Of a stretch of 8,457 bases of DNA, positions 1 to 6,813 are shown one piece after another. The notes beneath the pieces are model-generated. The model was not told the origin of the DNA, made no database searches, and saw nothing but the letters and a program-made list of their open reading frames with translations. The DNA comes from an uncultured Anaplasmataceae bacterium (GTDB taxonomy: Bacteria > Pseudomonadota > Alphaproteobacteria > Rickettsiales > CAIPFW01), in NCBI GenBank assembly GCA_903864455.1, contig CAIPFW010000106.1, positions 1-8,457 on the forward strand. The letters are read 5' to 3'. The translations under genes and the position numbers were made by a program. The stretch's first letter is position 1. The number at the start of each line of letters is the position of its first letter.

Positions 1-2
1 AA

Positions 3-146
3 AATATTTTATTAATTGATGACGTAATAACAACGGGAGCTACAAGTAACGAATGTGCGAGGTTACTCAAAAAAAACGGTGCTCAAATAGTAAAGTTATT
101 TACAATTTCAAGAACAATATTATCAGAAAATAATAATGACTATTAA
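3..146 (+). CDS. ComF-family phosphoribosyltransferase, C-terminal fragment (cut by window edge)
   Basis: An open frame enters from the left edge and gives 47 residues to a TAA at 144-146. It begins with NILLIDDVITTGAT, a PRPP-binding motif of type I phosphoribosyltransferases (hydrophobic strand, two acidic residues, then TTGAT). It continues with ECARLLKKNGAQIVKLFTISR, a helix-strand ending typical of ComFC/GntX-like proteins (COG1040). In competent bacteria ComFC takes part in DNA uptake. In other bacteria the role is unclear, so no process is claimed here. Only the C-terminal fifth or so of the gene is present and the start lies outside the window. The stop lies 11 bases inside the next gene, which suggests translational coupling. 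Another PRPP-binding phosphoribosyltransferase family is possible but fits the C-terminal end less well. Confidence 0.75.
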   Translation, partial: NILLIDDVITTGATSNECARLLKKNGAQIVKLFTISRTILSENNNDY

Positions 147-1878
147 AAATATAAAAACCATATTTAATTTTTTTTTAAAAAGAAAATTTTCAACAATACT
201 GTCATTATTATTATTTTCCATAACCGCATCTTTAGACAGTATAATCATATTTTTATCGGAATATGAAGTTCGACAAATTTTAGAAAACTTTTCAATCACA
301 ACGATTTCAATAATTCTCCTCGTTACAATAGGACTAAGGTTATTTTTTCAAATTTTCATCATAAACAACAATCAATTCCAATTTGGAAACATATTTATAA
401 ATTCACTAAAAAAATTCTTCTCATCATTATCACAAAATAAAGCGATTTTTGGCAAAACCCAAGTTTTGACAAATATTTTAAAATTTCAATGGGAAATAAA
501 ATTTATTTCGAACGAAACAAATCGCCATTGTATAAAAATATTAACTAATTTGTCATATTTTTTTGTATTTCTCATCTCAATATGCAAAATCTTCCTCATT
601 CATCAGGATGGATACTTGATTGCATCTTTTGCTCTATCTTTATTTTCCACCATCATAATTTGCACACTTGACTCAATTCATTCAAGAATCGAGTCAAATA
701 ATTTTCAATTGACTGAAAATTGCTTATCCCAAATCGATTCAGATATAATAAAATTCATTGAAAGTGAAGAAATACAAAACAATAGCGGTAAATATCAGGC
801 ATTTATAGACCAAAAATTAATAATTATTAAATCACTACTGATAAAAATTTTCATTAAAAAATCTTTTGTTGAATTTTCAATATTTTTTATCAGTTTTGTA
901 TGCGTCTTGTCAATATTTTATACCGCATCGTTATCACTACAACAAAACCAATACTCAATATATTTATCTTTCATAATATATAACGCATTAATGATATTTT
1001 TTGGATTTAAGATTTATAAAAATATCAATGATAAAGGTACACTTGCGTTAATTTCTCAACATAATATATCGTTGATAAAAAATGATGATGAAGACCAATC
1101 TCCTATCGAGAAATCAATTTCAAATTCAGGAAATGAAATAATAATAGAAGCCGTTGAATTCCAAGATGTAAATCTGGAATCAGAACAAGGGTTCTCAATG
1201 AGAAATATCAATTTTTTTGCTAAAATTAAAGACAATATTGCATTTTTATCACCTCAAAATAATATATCTCTCATAAAAACTTTTTTGCAGAATTATAAAA
1301 TCAAAACTTCAGGAAAAACCACAATAAATAATTATAAAATCGAATCACTCAATAAAGAAAATTTGTCGTCGCTCATCACAATCATCAGTAATGAAATTAA
1401 TATCTCAAATGACACGATAAAAAATAACATCAGCCTTCAAAATACACAACTTTCAGATGAAATTATTATAAAAGCCTGTAAATTATCTTATTTGTATAAT
1501 TTTATCGCCTCTCTTCCATTGGGATTTTATACCATATTGAATAATTCGATTCTGCTCACAGAAATAGAAAAATTTCAAATATCGTTAACTCGAGCTTTAT
1601 TAGGTGATGCACATATTATAGTTGTAGATTTTAGCCAATTAGACGAAAATCACCCCACGATTCATTCGATAAAAGAAATGCTTTTTTCAAGCTTGATCGA
1701 CAGAATTTTAATCATATTGACAAAAAATACATTTGGAATGAAAGACATGAGTCAAATAATTTTTTATGAATATGAAAATATTATTTGTCATGGAGCCCAT
1801 GATGATTTGTTAAAAAACAATAAAAAATACAGTGATTTTTATTTGAAAAACTACAGTAATGTTGAGTTTAGTGAATGA
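136..1878 (+). CDS. ABC-exporter-like protein with degenerate ATPase domain
   Basis: At 580 residues this matches a half-size type I ABC exporter: a hydrophobic membrane domain (residues about 1-300) followed by a nucleotide-binding domain (about 335-575). Hydrophobic segments lie near 18-40, 54-76, 137-155, 159-178, 244-265 and 273-293. The NBD fold can be followed throughout (TSGKTTINNYKIESL, ISNDTIKNNISL, IIIKACKL, FIASLPLGFYTIL, SLTRALLGDAHIIVVD, GAHDDLLK), yet the catalytic motifs are gone. Walker A reads SPQNNISLI at 372-380, with no glycines and no lysine (Ser378 in its place). The Q-loop Gln is Asn419. The LSGGQ signature reads LTEIE (474-478). Walker B keeps Asp498, but the catalytic Glu is Phe499. 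The H-loop His is Lys530. ATP hydrolysis is therefore very unlikely. The frame has no stop or frameshift and is overlapped by genes on both sides. It may be a decaying transporter or a retained pseudo-ATPase. A lipid/MsbA-like or multidrug exporter ancestor is plausible but not resolvable. Confidence 0.8.
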   Translation: MTIKNIKTIFNFFLKRKFSTILSLLLFSITASLDSIIIFLSEYEVRQILENFSITTISIILLVTIGLRLFFQIFIINNNQFQFGNIFINSLKKFFSSLSQNKAIFGKTQVLTNILKFQWEIKFISNETNRHCIKILTNLSYFFVFLISICKIFLIHQDGYLIASFALSLFSTIIICTLDSIHSRIESNNFQLTENCLSQIDSDIIKFIESEEIQNNSGKYQAFIDQKLIIIKSLLIKIFIKKSFVEFSIFFISFVCVLSIFYTASLSLQQNQYSIYLSFIIYNALMIFFGFKIYKNINDKGTLALISQHNISLIKNDDEDQSPIEKSISNSGNEIIIEAVEFQDVNLESEQGFSMRNINFFAKIKDNIAFLSPQNNISLIKTFLQNYKIKTSGKTTINNYKIESLNKENLSSLITIISNEINISNDTIKNNISLQNTQLSDEIIIKACKLSYLYNFIASLPLGFYTILNNSILLTEIEKFQISLTRALLGDAHIIVVDFSQLDENHPTIHSIKEMLFSSLIDRILIILTKNTFGMKDMSQIIFYEYENIICHGAHDDLLKNNKKYSDFYLKNYSNVEFSE

Positions 1879-2903
1879 ATTTCGATTTAGAAAGTTATAT
1901 CAAAAATAAAATTTTAAAATATGGTCCAATCACAATAGCCGAATACATGTCAATTATTTCATATAAAAAACATTCTGGTTATTATTCGAGCCATAAAATC
2001 GGCGATGACTTCATAACATCTCCGCAAATATCAAAAAGTTTTGGCGGATTAATCGCTTTGTGGTTTTATCAATTGTGGAAAAAATATTTTTATTCACAAA
2101 AAATCACATTTATAGAACTTGGTTCGGGCAACGGAGATTTGATGCGCTCGATGATTAAAATATTCATACAAATACCTGAATTTTTTGATAAAATATCAAT
2201 TAATATAGTAGAAAATAGTGAATTTTTAAAGGAAGAACAAAAAGAGAAATTAACTTTTTTGAGTCAATTGCACAAAAAAAAAGTTAATTGGTTTACTGAT
2301 TTAGGAGAAATAGAAATAAATTCACCAATTTTTTTAATTGCAAATGAATTCTTTGATTGTTTACCAATTAACCAATTTTTTTATCAAAACGACACTTTAC
2401 ACGAAATTCTCATTAACTTTGATGAACAAAATAATAAATTTTCTTACTGTTTAAGCAAAAAATTGTCAAATTCTCAATATCTCATTCATAAAAATTATCT
2501 AATTAATAATAAAATCATTGAGATATCAACATCTTCTATAAATATATGTAAATATATTAATCAAATATTGACTCGTTTTTGTGGAATTTCTTTGATAATT
2601 GATTACGGTTATTCACAATTTTTTGGCAAATCTTCATTGCAAAAAATTTATAAACATAAAAAAATATCAAATATATTTGACAATATAGGGTATGCTGATA
2701 TATCATCACATGTAAATTTCCTAGATTTGATGGGGGTTTTAGAAGTCTGTGATAACAAACTCTACACGCAAAAAGACTTTTTGTCGCATTTAAAGGTCGA
2801 AAAAATAGCAAATAATGTGGACAAAAGAATATACGATTCCCAACTCGAAGAGTCTATGGGGAATCTGTTCAAGGTTCTTTATAGTAAAAAAGTTAACTTT
2901 TAA
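1875..2903 (+). CDS. MidA/NDUFAF7-family SAM-dependent methyltransferase (COG1565)
   Basis: The product is 342 residues, close to the family's usual 340-390. It shows the family's landmarks in order: HSGYY plus DDFITSPQISKSFGG (33-58); ELGSGNGDLM (81-90), the glycine-rich SAM-binding motif I; ANEFFDCLPINQF (156-168), the family's hallmark block; IIDYGY (241-246); and ADISSHVNFLDL (274-285). The mitochondrial homologue NDUFAF7 dimethylates an arginine of the complex I subunit NDUFS2 during assembly. A similar role on bacterial NADH dehydrogenase is inference from the family. The ATG overlaps the stop of the upstream ABC-like gene as ATGA, so translation is probably coupled, and no clear Shine-Dalgarno is seen. 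Base composition is very AT-rich like its upstream neighbour, with extensive Lys/Asn/Ile drift. The key motifs are nonetheless intact, in contrast with the ABC gene. Confidence 0.85.
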   Translation: MNFDLESYIKNKILKYGPITIAEYMSIISYKKHSGYYSSHKIGDDFITSPQISKSFGGLIALWFYQLWKKYFYSQKITFIELGSGNGDLMRSMIKIFIQIPEFFDKISINIVENSEFLKEEQKEKLTFLSQLHKKKVNWFTDLGEIEINSPIFLIANEFFDCLPINQFFYQNDTLHEILINFDEQNNKFSYCLSKKLSNSQYLIHKNYLINNKIIEISTSSINICKYINQILTRFCGISLIIDYGYSQFFGKSSLQKIYKHKKISNIFDNIGYADISSHVNFLDLMGVLEVCDNKLYTQKDFLSHLKVEKIANNVDKRIYDSQLEESMGNLFKVLYSKKVNF

Positions 2904-2914
2904 GTTAATTTTTT
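2886..2914 (+). terminator. Candidate terminator after the methyltransferase gene
   Basis: An A-tract followed by TTAAC (2893-2897) can pair with GTTAA (2904-2908) followed by six T residues (2909-2914), leaving a short loop and one bulged G. The hairpin overlaps the stop codon of the methyltransferase. The stem is almost entirely A-T, so its stability is doubtful. The position and T-run fit a + strand terminator in a convergent gap. Confidence 0.4.
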
Positions 2915-2989
2915 AATAAACTAAAAATAACGAACAAAACAACACACATATAAAATACATTGAAAATACTCTTAGTGCATGGAAATCAG

Positions 2990-3012
2990 AAAAAAGCCCT
3001 TGGAAAAGAGCT
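2990..3012 (-). terminator. Intrinsic terminator of the sucCD operon
   Basis: Read on the - strand, AGCTCTT (3012-3006) and AAGGGCT (3001-2995) form a 7-bp stem with one G-U pair and a four-base TTCC loop, followed directly by a run of five T residues (2994-2990). This is a classical Rho-independent terminator. It starts 14 bases after the sucD stop and faces the + strand operon. It also explains the GC-richer patch in this otherwise AT-rich gap. Confidence 0.75.
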
Positions 3013-3026
3013 CAAGAAGCAATAAT

Positions 3027-3926
3027 TCACTTAAAATTATTTAAAACTTTCAACATAGTGTCACCAATATGTGCGGGTGTTGGCGCAACTACAACGCCGC
3101 ATTTCTCTAAGAATGCAATTTTATCTTTAGCCGCACCCTTCCCACCAGAGATTATAGCGCCCGCATGACCCATTCTTCGACCAGCTGGAGCAGTCGAACC
3201 AGCAATAAAGCCTGCAATTGGTTTTTTGATATGATATTTCGATATGAAATCCGCAGCTTCTTCCTCTTCAGAGCCACCAATTTCACCAATCATCACAATA
3301 CCGTCGGTATCTTTATCATCTAAAAACATCTTTATCACATCTGTAAAACCCAACCCATGAATTGGATCCCCTCCAATTCCAACACACGTAGATTGACCTA
3401 AGCCAATCTTCGTCGTCTGATCTATCGCCTCATAAGTCAACGTCCCCGACCTTGAAACTACACCAATTCTCTTGCCTTGCGCACCAACCGATGTTATGTA
3501 TGCAGGGATAATACCAATTTTACATCTTGCTTCTGAATTTATCAATCCTGGGCAGTTCGGACCAATAAAAGAAATATGCTTTTTTTCATCCAGCCGAGCT
3601 CGAATTTCGAGCATATCCATCGCAGGAACGCCATCAGTAATACAAACTATCACACTTAAATCCGCTTCAATTGCATCAATTATCGCCGATTTAACAAATT
3701 TTGCAGGCACATAAATCATCGTTGCATTCGCGTCGACAGCATCCTTTGCCTCTTTCACGCTATTGAACACAGGCTTTCCAAGGTGAACCGTTCCGCCTTT
3801 TCCTGGGGTCACACCACCAACTAAATTTGTTCCATACTCGATAGATTCATGCGAGTTGAAGGAACCTTGATGCCCCGTAAAACCTTGGCATATTAATCTC
3901 GTGTTTTTATCTATTAAAATCGCCAT
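3027..3926 (-). CDS. sucD: Succinyl-CoA synthetase (ADP/GDP-forming), alpha subunit
   Basis: This is the alpha subunit of the TCA-cycle enzyme that converts succinyl-CoA, phosphate and NDP to succinate, CoA and NTP. It works as a heteromer with SucC in the cytoplasm. At 299 residues it has the normal family length. Visible landmarks are the CoA-binding Rossmann start GFTGHQGSFNSHESIEYGT (15-33), GGVTPGKGG (37-45), the IGPNCPG block (121-127), and RMGHAGAIISGGKG (251-264). His254 in that last block is the residue phosphorylated during catalysis. The ATG shares one base with the TAA of sucC (TAATG), giving strong translational coupling and equal subunit supply. It is the last gene of the leftward operon and is followed by an intrinsic terminator. 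Its composition is less AT-extreme than the genes on the + strand to its left, as expected for a conserved core enzyme. Confidence 0.97.
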   Translation of the reverse strand: MAILIDKNTRLICQGFTGHQGSFNSHESIEYGTNLVGGVTPGKGGTVHLGKPVFNSVKEAKDAVDANATMIYVPAKFVKSAIIDAIEADLSVIVCITDGVPAMDMLEIRARLDEKKHISFIGPNCPGLINSEARCKIGIIPAYITSVGAQGKRIGVVSRSGTLTYEAIDQTTKIGLGQSTCVGIGGDPIHGLGFTDVIKMFLDDKDTDGIVMIGEIGGSEEEEAADFISKYHIKKPIAGFIAGSTAPAGRRMGHAGAIISGGKGAAKDKIAFLEKCGVVVAPTPAHIGDTMLKVLNNFK

Positions 3927-5140
3927 TATTTTACCATATCAACAATTTTTTTAGCTGCGTTATCTAGATTATCAGCTGGAATTATATTCAAATTTTTCAG
4001 CTTTTCAGCTCCGAAATCAGCGATTTTTTTCGAACCGATATCAGCTTTAGTCCCAGATAATCGAATAACAAAATTGAGAACTCTCTTATCATTCGCAATT
4101 AATATTTCACGAATAGCTGTAATAACAGCATCCGCAACCATATCGCACTGAACTATTCCGCCAAAAATATTCACTAATATTGCTTTTACATTCTCATCCT
4201 TCAAGATAATTTCCAACGCAGTTTTCACCCCCTTACTATCAGCTCCACCACCAACATCAAGGAAATTCGCTGGCGATCCACCATAATATTTAATTATATC
4301 CATCGTCGCCATCGCCAATCCAGCCCCATTCACCATACATCCGATATTCCCATCGAGACGCACATAACTCAATCCAGCGTCTTTAGCTTGACTGTCCAAG
4401 GGATCCTCCTGAGTTTTATCTCTCAATATTTTTATCTCATCATGTCTATAAAGACCATTATCATCAACATTTATCTTCCCATCTAAGACAATAAGGTCGC
4501 TATCTTCAGTTAAAACGAGTGGATTTATCTCGAGTAAACTCACATCTTTCTCAACAAACATCTTGTAGATACTTGAAAAAAGGTTATGCGCTTTTGTAAA
4601 AAAAGATTCATCAAGCTCTAAACATTGAAGAATTTTTCTCGTATAAGACTCGTCATAAGAATTCAAAACATCGAAATTTTTTACAAAAATATTGATCGTG
4701 TGAATTTTCTCAGGGTGATTTTCAGAAACCTCCTCTATATCCATTCCACCTTCGGTAGAAACTATAGTGCTAATACAATTATTTTCTCTGTCAACAAGCA
4801 AGCTAAAATAGTATTCTTTTTTTATCTTGCACCCAGCTTCAAAGTATATGGCACTTATAAGCTGACCGTGAGAGTCCGTTTGCTTAGTAACTAATTTTGT
4901 ATTTAATTTCTCCTTTGCAAAACCAACAGCATCTTCGATACTTTTAAACACTTTAACTCCCCCAGCTTTTCCTCTTCCACCTGCATGAACTTGAGCTTTC
5001 GCAACAATAATTCCGTTTTTTTCAAAAACTTCTTTAGCTTTTTGCTGAAATTCATCGTCATCTGTTGCAACTAATCCGTATGGTACATTTATACCATATT
5101 GCATCATCAGTAATTTTGCCTGATATTCGTGTAAATCCAT
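3926..5140 (-). CDS. sucC: Succinyl-CoA synthetase, beta subunit (ATP-grasp)
   Basis: This is the nucleotide-binding beta subunit that partners SucD. The 404 residues are slightly more than the usual 385-400. An N-terminal ATP-grasp domain opens with MDLHEYQAKLLM and carries KAQVHAGGRGKAGGVK (48-63), EINPLV (204-209) and LDGK (219-222), which supply ATP- and metal-contacting residues. The C-terminal CoA-ligase domain carries DGNIGCMVNGAGLAM (263-277), FLDVGGGA (293-300) and NIFGGIVQCD (324-333). The start lies 9 bases after the rplI stop. On the mRNA, an AGG eight bases before the ATG serves as a short Shine-Dalgarno. The sequence does not tell me whether ATP or GTP is preferred. It lies in one transcription unit with the ribosomal genes upstream and sucD downstream. 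Confidence 0.97.
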   Translation of the reverse strand: MDLHEYQAKLLMMQYGINVPYGLVATDDDEFQQKAKEVFEKNGIIVAKAQVHAGGRGKAGGVKVFKSIEDAVGFAKEKLNTKLVTKQTDSHGQLISAIYFEAGCKIKKEYYFSLLVDRENNCISTIVSTEGGMDIEEVSENHPEKIHTINIFVKNFDVLNSYDESYTRKILQCLELDESFFTKAHNLFSSIYKMFVEKDVSLLEINPLVLTEDSDLIVLDGKINVDDNGLYRHDEIKILRDKTQEDPLDSQAKDAGLSYVRLDGNIGCMVNGAGLAMATMDIIKYYGGSPANFLDVGGGADSKGVKTALEIILKDENVKAILVNIFGGIVQCDMVADAVITAIREILIANDKRVLNFVIRLSGTKADIGSKKIADFGAEKLKNLNIIPADNLDNAAKKIVDMVK

Positions 5141-5149
5141 TTTTAAAAC

Positions 5150-5722
5150 CTATTCACCACTATTATCTTGATTTTCATCATTTTGGTAAGAATCCTCAGA
5201 AAATAAACTACTCTGATCCTGAGTTTCTATATCGTCCTCTCTCGAAGAATTTCTTATTGAGCCGGCACTATTCACAATAAAAATTTGTTTTTCTATAATC
5301 ACATCTGGATGGAGAGCAATTTTTACGCTATAAACACCGAGATACTTAATCGAATCACTAATGATTATTTTATTTCTCGCTACATCGATTCCCAATTTTT
5401 GAAGCTCAATTGAAATATCCTTAGAGCTTACAGTTCCAAAAATTTTATTATCTTGAGCTGATTGCCGCACAATGGAAAGATTCGATTCCTCGATTTTTTT
5501 CGCTAATTCAAGAGCAACAACCTTCAATTTCTCAGATTCATTTAAAGCATTGATTCTCATATCTTCGAATTTCTTTAAATTCTCTTTATTCGCATAAATT
5601 GCAAGCTTATTAACAACTAAAAAGTTTTTAGCGTAACCTCTTTTTACTTTAATGCGACTACCAAATTTTCCTTTTTTTTGAAAATCATGAAGCAATATCA
5701 CTTCTACCAATGATTTAGACAT
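5150..5722 (-). CDS. rplI: Large-subunit ribosomal protein L9
   Basis: L9 binds 23S rRNA near the L1 stalk through its N-terminal domain, and a long helix connects to a C-terminal RNA-binding domain. Here the N-domain is clear (VEVILLHDF at 6-14, GYAKNFL at 29-35). It is followed by a charged connecting helix (about 45-80) and a C-domain with KIFGTVSSKDI (93-103) and IDVARNKI (112-119). Residues from about 152 to 190 form a low-complexity tail rich in Asp, Glu, Ser, Asn and Gln. Tails of this kind are common in alphaproteobacterial L9, which is often near 190 residues rather than about 150. The start gives five residues before the usual first strand. The gene follows the S6-S18 fusion after 17 bases, keeping the classical rpsF-rpsR-rplI order. 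Confidence 0.95.
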   Translation of the reverse strand: MSKSLVEVILLHDFQKKGKFGSRIKVKRGYAKNFLVVNKLAIYANKENLKKFEDMRINALNESEKLKVVALELAKKIEESNLSIVRQSAQDNKIFGTVSSKDISIELQKLGIDVARNKIIISDSIKYLGVYSVKIALHPDVIIEKQIFIVNSAGSIRNSSREDDIETQDQSSLFSEDSYQNDENQDNSGE

Positions 5723-5739
5723 TTAAAATACCAAAAAAA

Positions 5740-6318
5740 TTATTTTTTTCTAACTGGAACAAACGGCAAGATAGCCAAAAATCTAGCAAGATTTATCTCT
5801 CTTTTCAAAATTCTCTGTTGAGTAGAGCTCAATCCATTAAATCTTCTTGGCAAGATTTTATACAAATCTGAGATATATTGAGCGAGTAAAGCTGGATTTT
5901 TGAATGAAATCCACCCGCTATCCTCGGAATCAATCTCACTCTCAGCATTTTGTTGACGCTTTTTTTGATCAGAATCAACATCATCAGAAATATCCCTCGC
6001 GATTGGTGGTGTTCTTTCTGGAACATCATCTGTCGCTAAAAGTAAAAATCTCATAATATCCTGATGCATACGCAATTTTTTGTTAAAATTTTCCAAAGAT
6101 TCTTTATTCGCTTTTACGTAAAAAGCGAAATAATAACCAGCTTTATTTTTTAAAATTTTATACGACAGAGATCTTTTACCCCAAGTTTCCTTGTGAAGTA
6201 TCGAAAAGTCTTTTGGATTTAAATCATTGGTAACGGTTGTAATCACGTTTTCAATCTCATTGTGATTTAAAATCACAATGCACTCATATATATTTTGCTC
6301 GCTAGCTTTCTCCTTCAT
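5740..6318 (-). CDS. rpsF-rpsR: Fused ribosomal proteins S6 and S18
   Basis: One uninterrupted 192-codon frame contains two normally separate small-subunit proteins. Residues about 9-98 are S6: YECIVILNHNEI at the first strand, ETWGKRSLSYKI (44-55), GYYFAFYVKA (61-70), and the KKLRMHQDIMRFLLL end. Residues about 136-192 are S18: WISFKNPALLAQYISDLYKILPRR, then LSSTQQRILKREINLARFLAILPFV. Between them lies a hydrophilic acidic linker (about 99-135: DISDDVDSDQKKRQQNAESE). Normal S18 begins with a basic arm, typically RRRK followed by Cys, before the DYKNP-like segment. That arm is absent here, and I do not find it in the other forward frames of the linker region. S6 and S18 form a heterodimer on the 30S platform, so a fusion is structurally sensible. 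No separate rpsR exists between this gene and rplI. A sequencing frameshift could join two genes, but it would not delete the S18 arm. Confidence 0.9.
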   Translation of the reverse strand: MKEKASEQNIYECIVILNHNEIENVITTVTNDLNPKDFSILHKETWGKRSLSYKILKNKAGYYFAFYVKANKESLENFNKKLRMHQDIMRFLLLATDDVPERTPPIARDISDDVDSDQKKRQQNAESEIDSEDSGWISFKNPALLAQYISDLYKILPRRFNGLSSTQQRILKREINLARFLAILPFVPVRKK

Positions 6319-6332
6319 AAATTTCTTTTTTA

Positions 6333-6352
6333 AAAAATTAACATTAATTTTT
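6333..6352. repeat. Perfect A/T inverted repeat in the rpsF leader
   Basis: AAAAATTAA and TTAATTTTT are exact inverted copies separated by CA. The repeat lies just downstream of the -10 element, at the predicted transcription start of the ribosomal operon. It could act as a weak hairpin ending tadA transcripts or simply as a flexible AT tract. All pairs are A-T, so RNA structure here would be weak. Confidence 0.4.
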
Positions 6353-6354
6353 CG

Positions 6355-6383
6355 ATTCTATTACACAAATCACTTAAAGTCAA
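6355..6383 (-). promoter_or_regulatory. sigma70-type promoter for rpsF-rpsR/rplI/sucCD
   Basis: On the - strand, TTGACT (6383-6378) and TAGAAT (6360-6355) are separated by exactly 17 bases. Each hexamer matches the TTGACA/TATAAT consensus at five of six positions. The -35 box lies within the last codons of tadA and the -10 in the gap, predicting a start near 6348 and a leader of about 30 bases. This makes the ribosomal/TCA operon separable from hemE-tadA. Confidence 0.65.
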
Positions 6384-6813
6384 CATTCTTTTTCCTCTTA
6401 CTCAAAAAAAAAGTTTTCAACAATTCTGAACTTTCTTTTTCTAAAAATCCGCCATAAGATTCAACTTTATTTTTGCAAAGATACTCACTCTCAAAATCAT
6501 TATCAGAAAAAGCTCCGAAAAAAACTCTTCTCATTTTTGAAAGAAAAATAGCATAAAAACACATCATGCATGGCTCCATGGTAACAAAAATCTCGCATTC
6601 GTCAAGGTATTTCGTCGAAAGGTTTCTTTCTGCATTTCTAATGCATTCGATTTCTGCATGCATCAAAAAGCTATCGCTTTTATTTCTACCCTTACCAACT
6701 ATTTCATTATTCAAAACAATAATTGCGCCAACAGGAACGCAATTTGTATCAAAAGATATTTGTGCTTCCTTGATCGCCTCTTTCATAAAAAACTCTATTC
6801 GCTCAAAAATCAT
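6370..6813 (-). CDS. tadA: tRNA-specific adenosine deaminase
   Basis: TadA deaminates A34 to inosine in the anticodon of tRNA-Arg(ACG), allowing CGU/CGC/CGA decoding. The 147 residues fit a compact TadA. The zinc and catalytic residues are all present: His52-Ala-Glu54 within MHAEIECIRNA (His as ligand, Glu as proton shuttle), and Cys82 and Cys85 within EPCMMC. VPVGAIIV (26-33) and RRVFFGAFSDNDF (95-107) are further family blocks. The start overlaps the hemE stop by 11 bases, so the two are probably translated from one message. A downstream in-frame Met (residue 10) is a possible alternative start, but the coupled one gives a better N-terminal helix. Other CMP/dCMP or guanine deaminases are less likely, given the PCMMC and HAEIE context and the length. 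Confidence 0.9.
   Translation of the reverse strand: MIFERIEFFMKEAIKEAQISFDTNCVPVGAIIVLNNEIVGKGRNKSDSFLMHAEIECIRNAERNLSTKYLDECEIFVTMEPCMMCFYAIFLSKMRRVFFGAFSDNDFESEYLCKNKVESYGGFLEKESSELLKTFFLSKRKKNVDFK

Noticed and set aside
2557..2811. 84-codon frame on the - strand inside the methyltransferase gene
   Set aside because: It lies wholly within a gene with clear family motifs, has no recognisable domain and no ribosome binding site.
2962..3026. Protein-like stretch on the + strand in the convergent gap (ENTLSAWKSEKSPWKRAQEA)
   Set aside because: It has no start codon of its own and overlaps the GC-richer hairpin and T-run of the sucD terminator, which explains the sequence better than a gene remnant does.
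5829..6029. Overlapping 66-codon frame across the S6-S18 linker that might hold the missing S18 arm
   Set aside because: Its translation has no RRRK/Cys-type arm and continues out of phase through the S18 region. It is a shadow frame.
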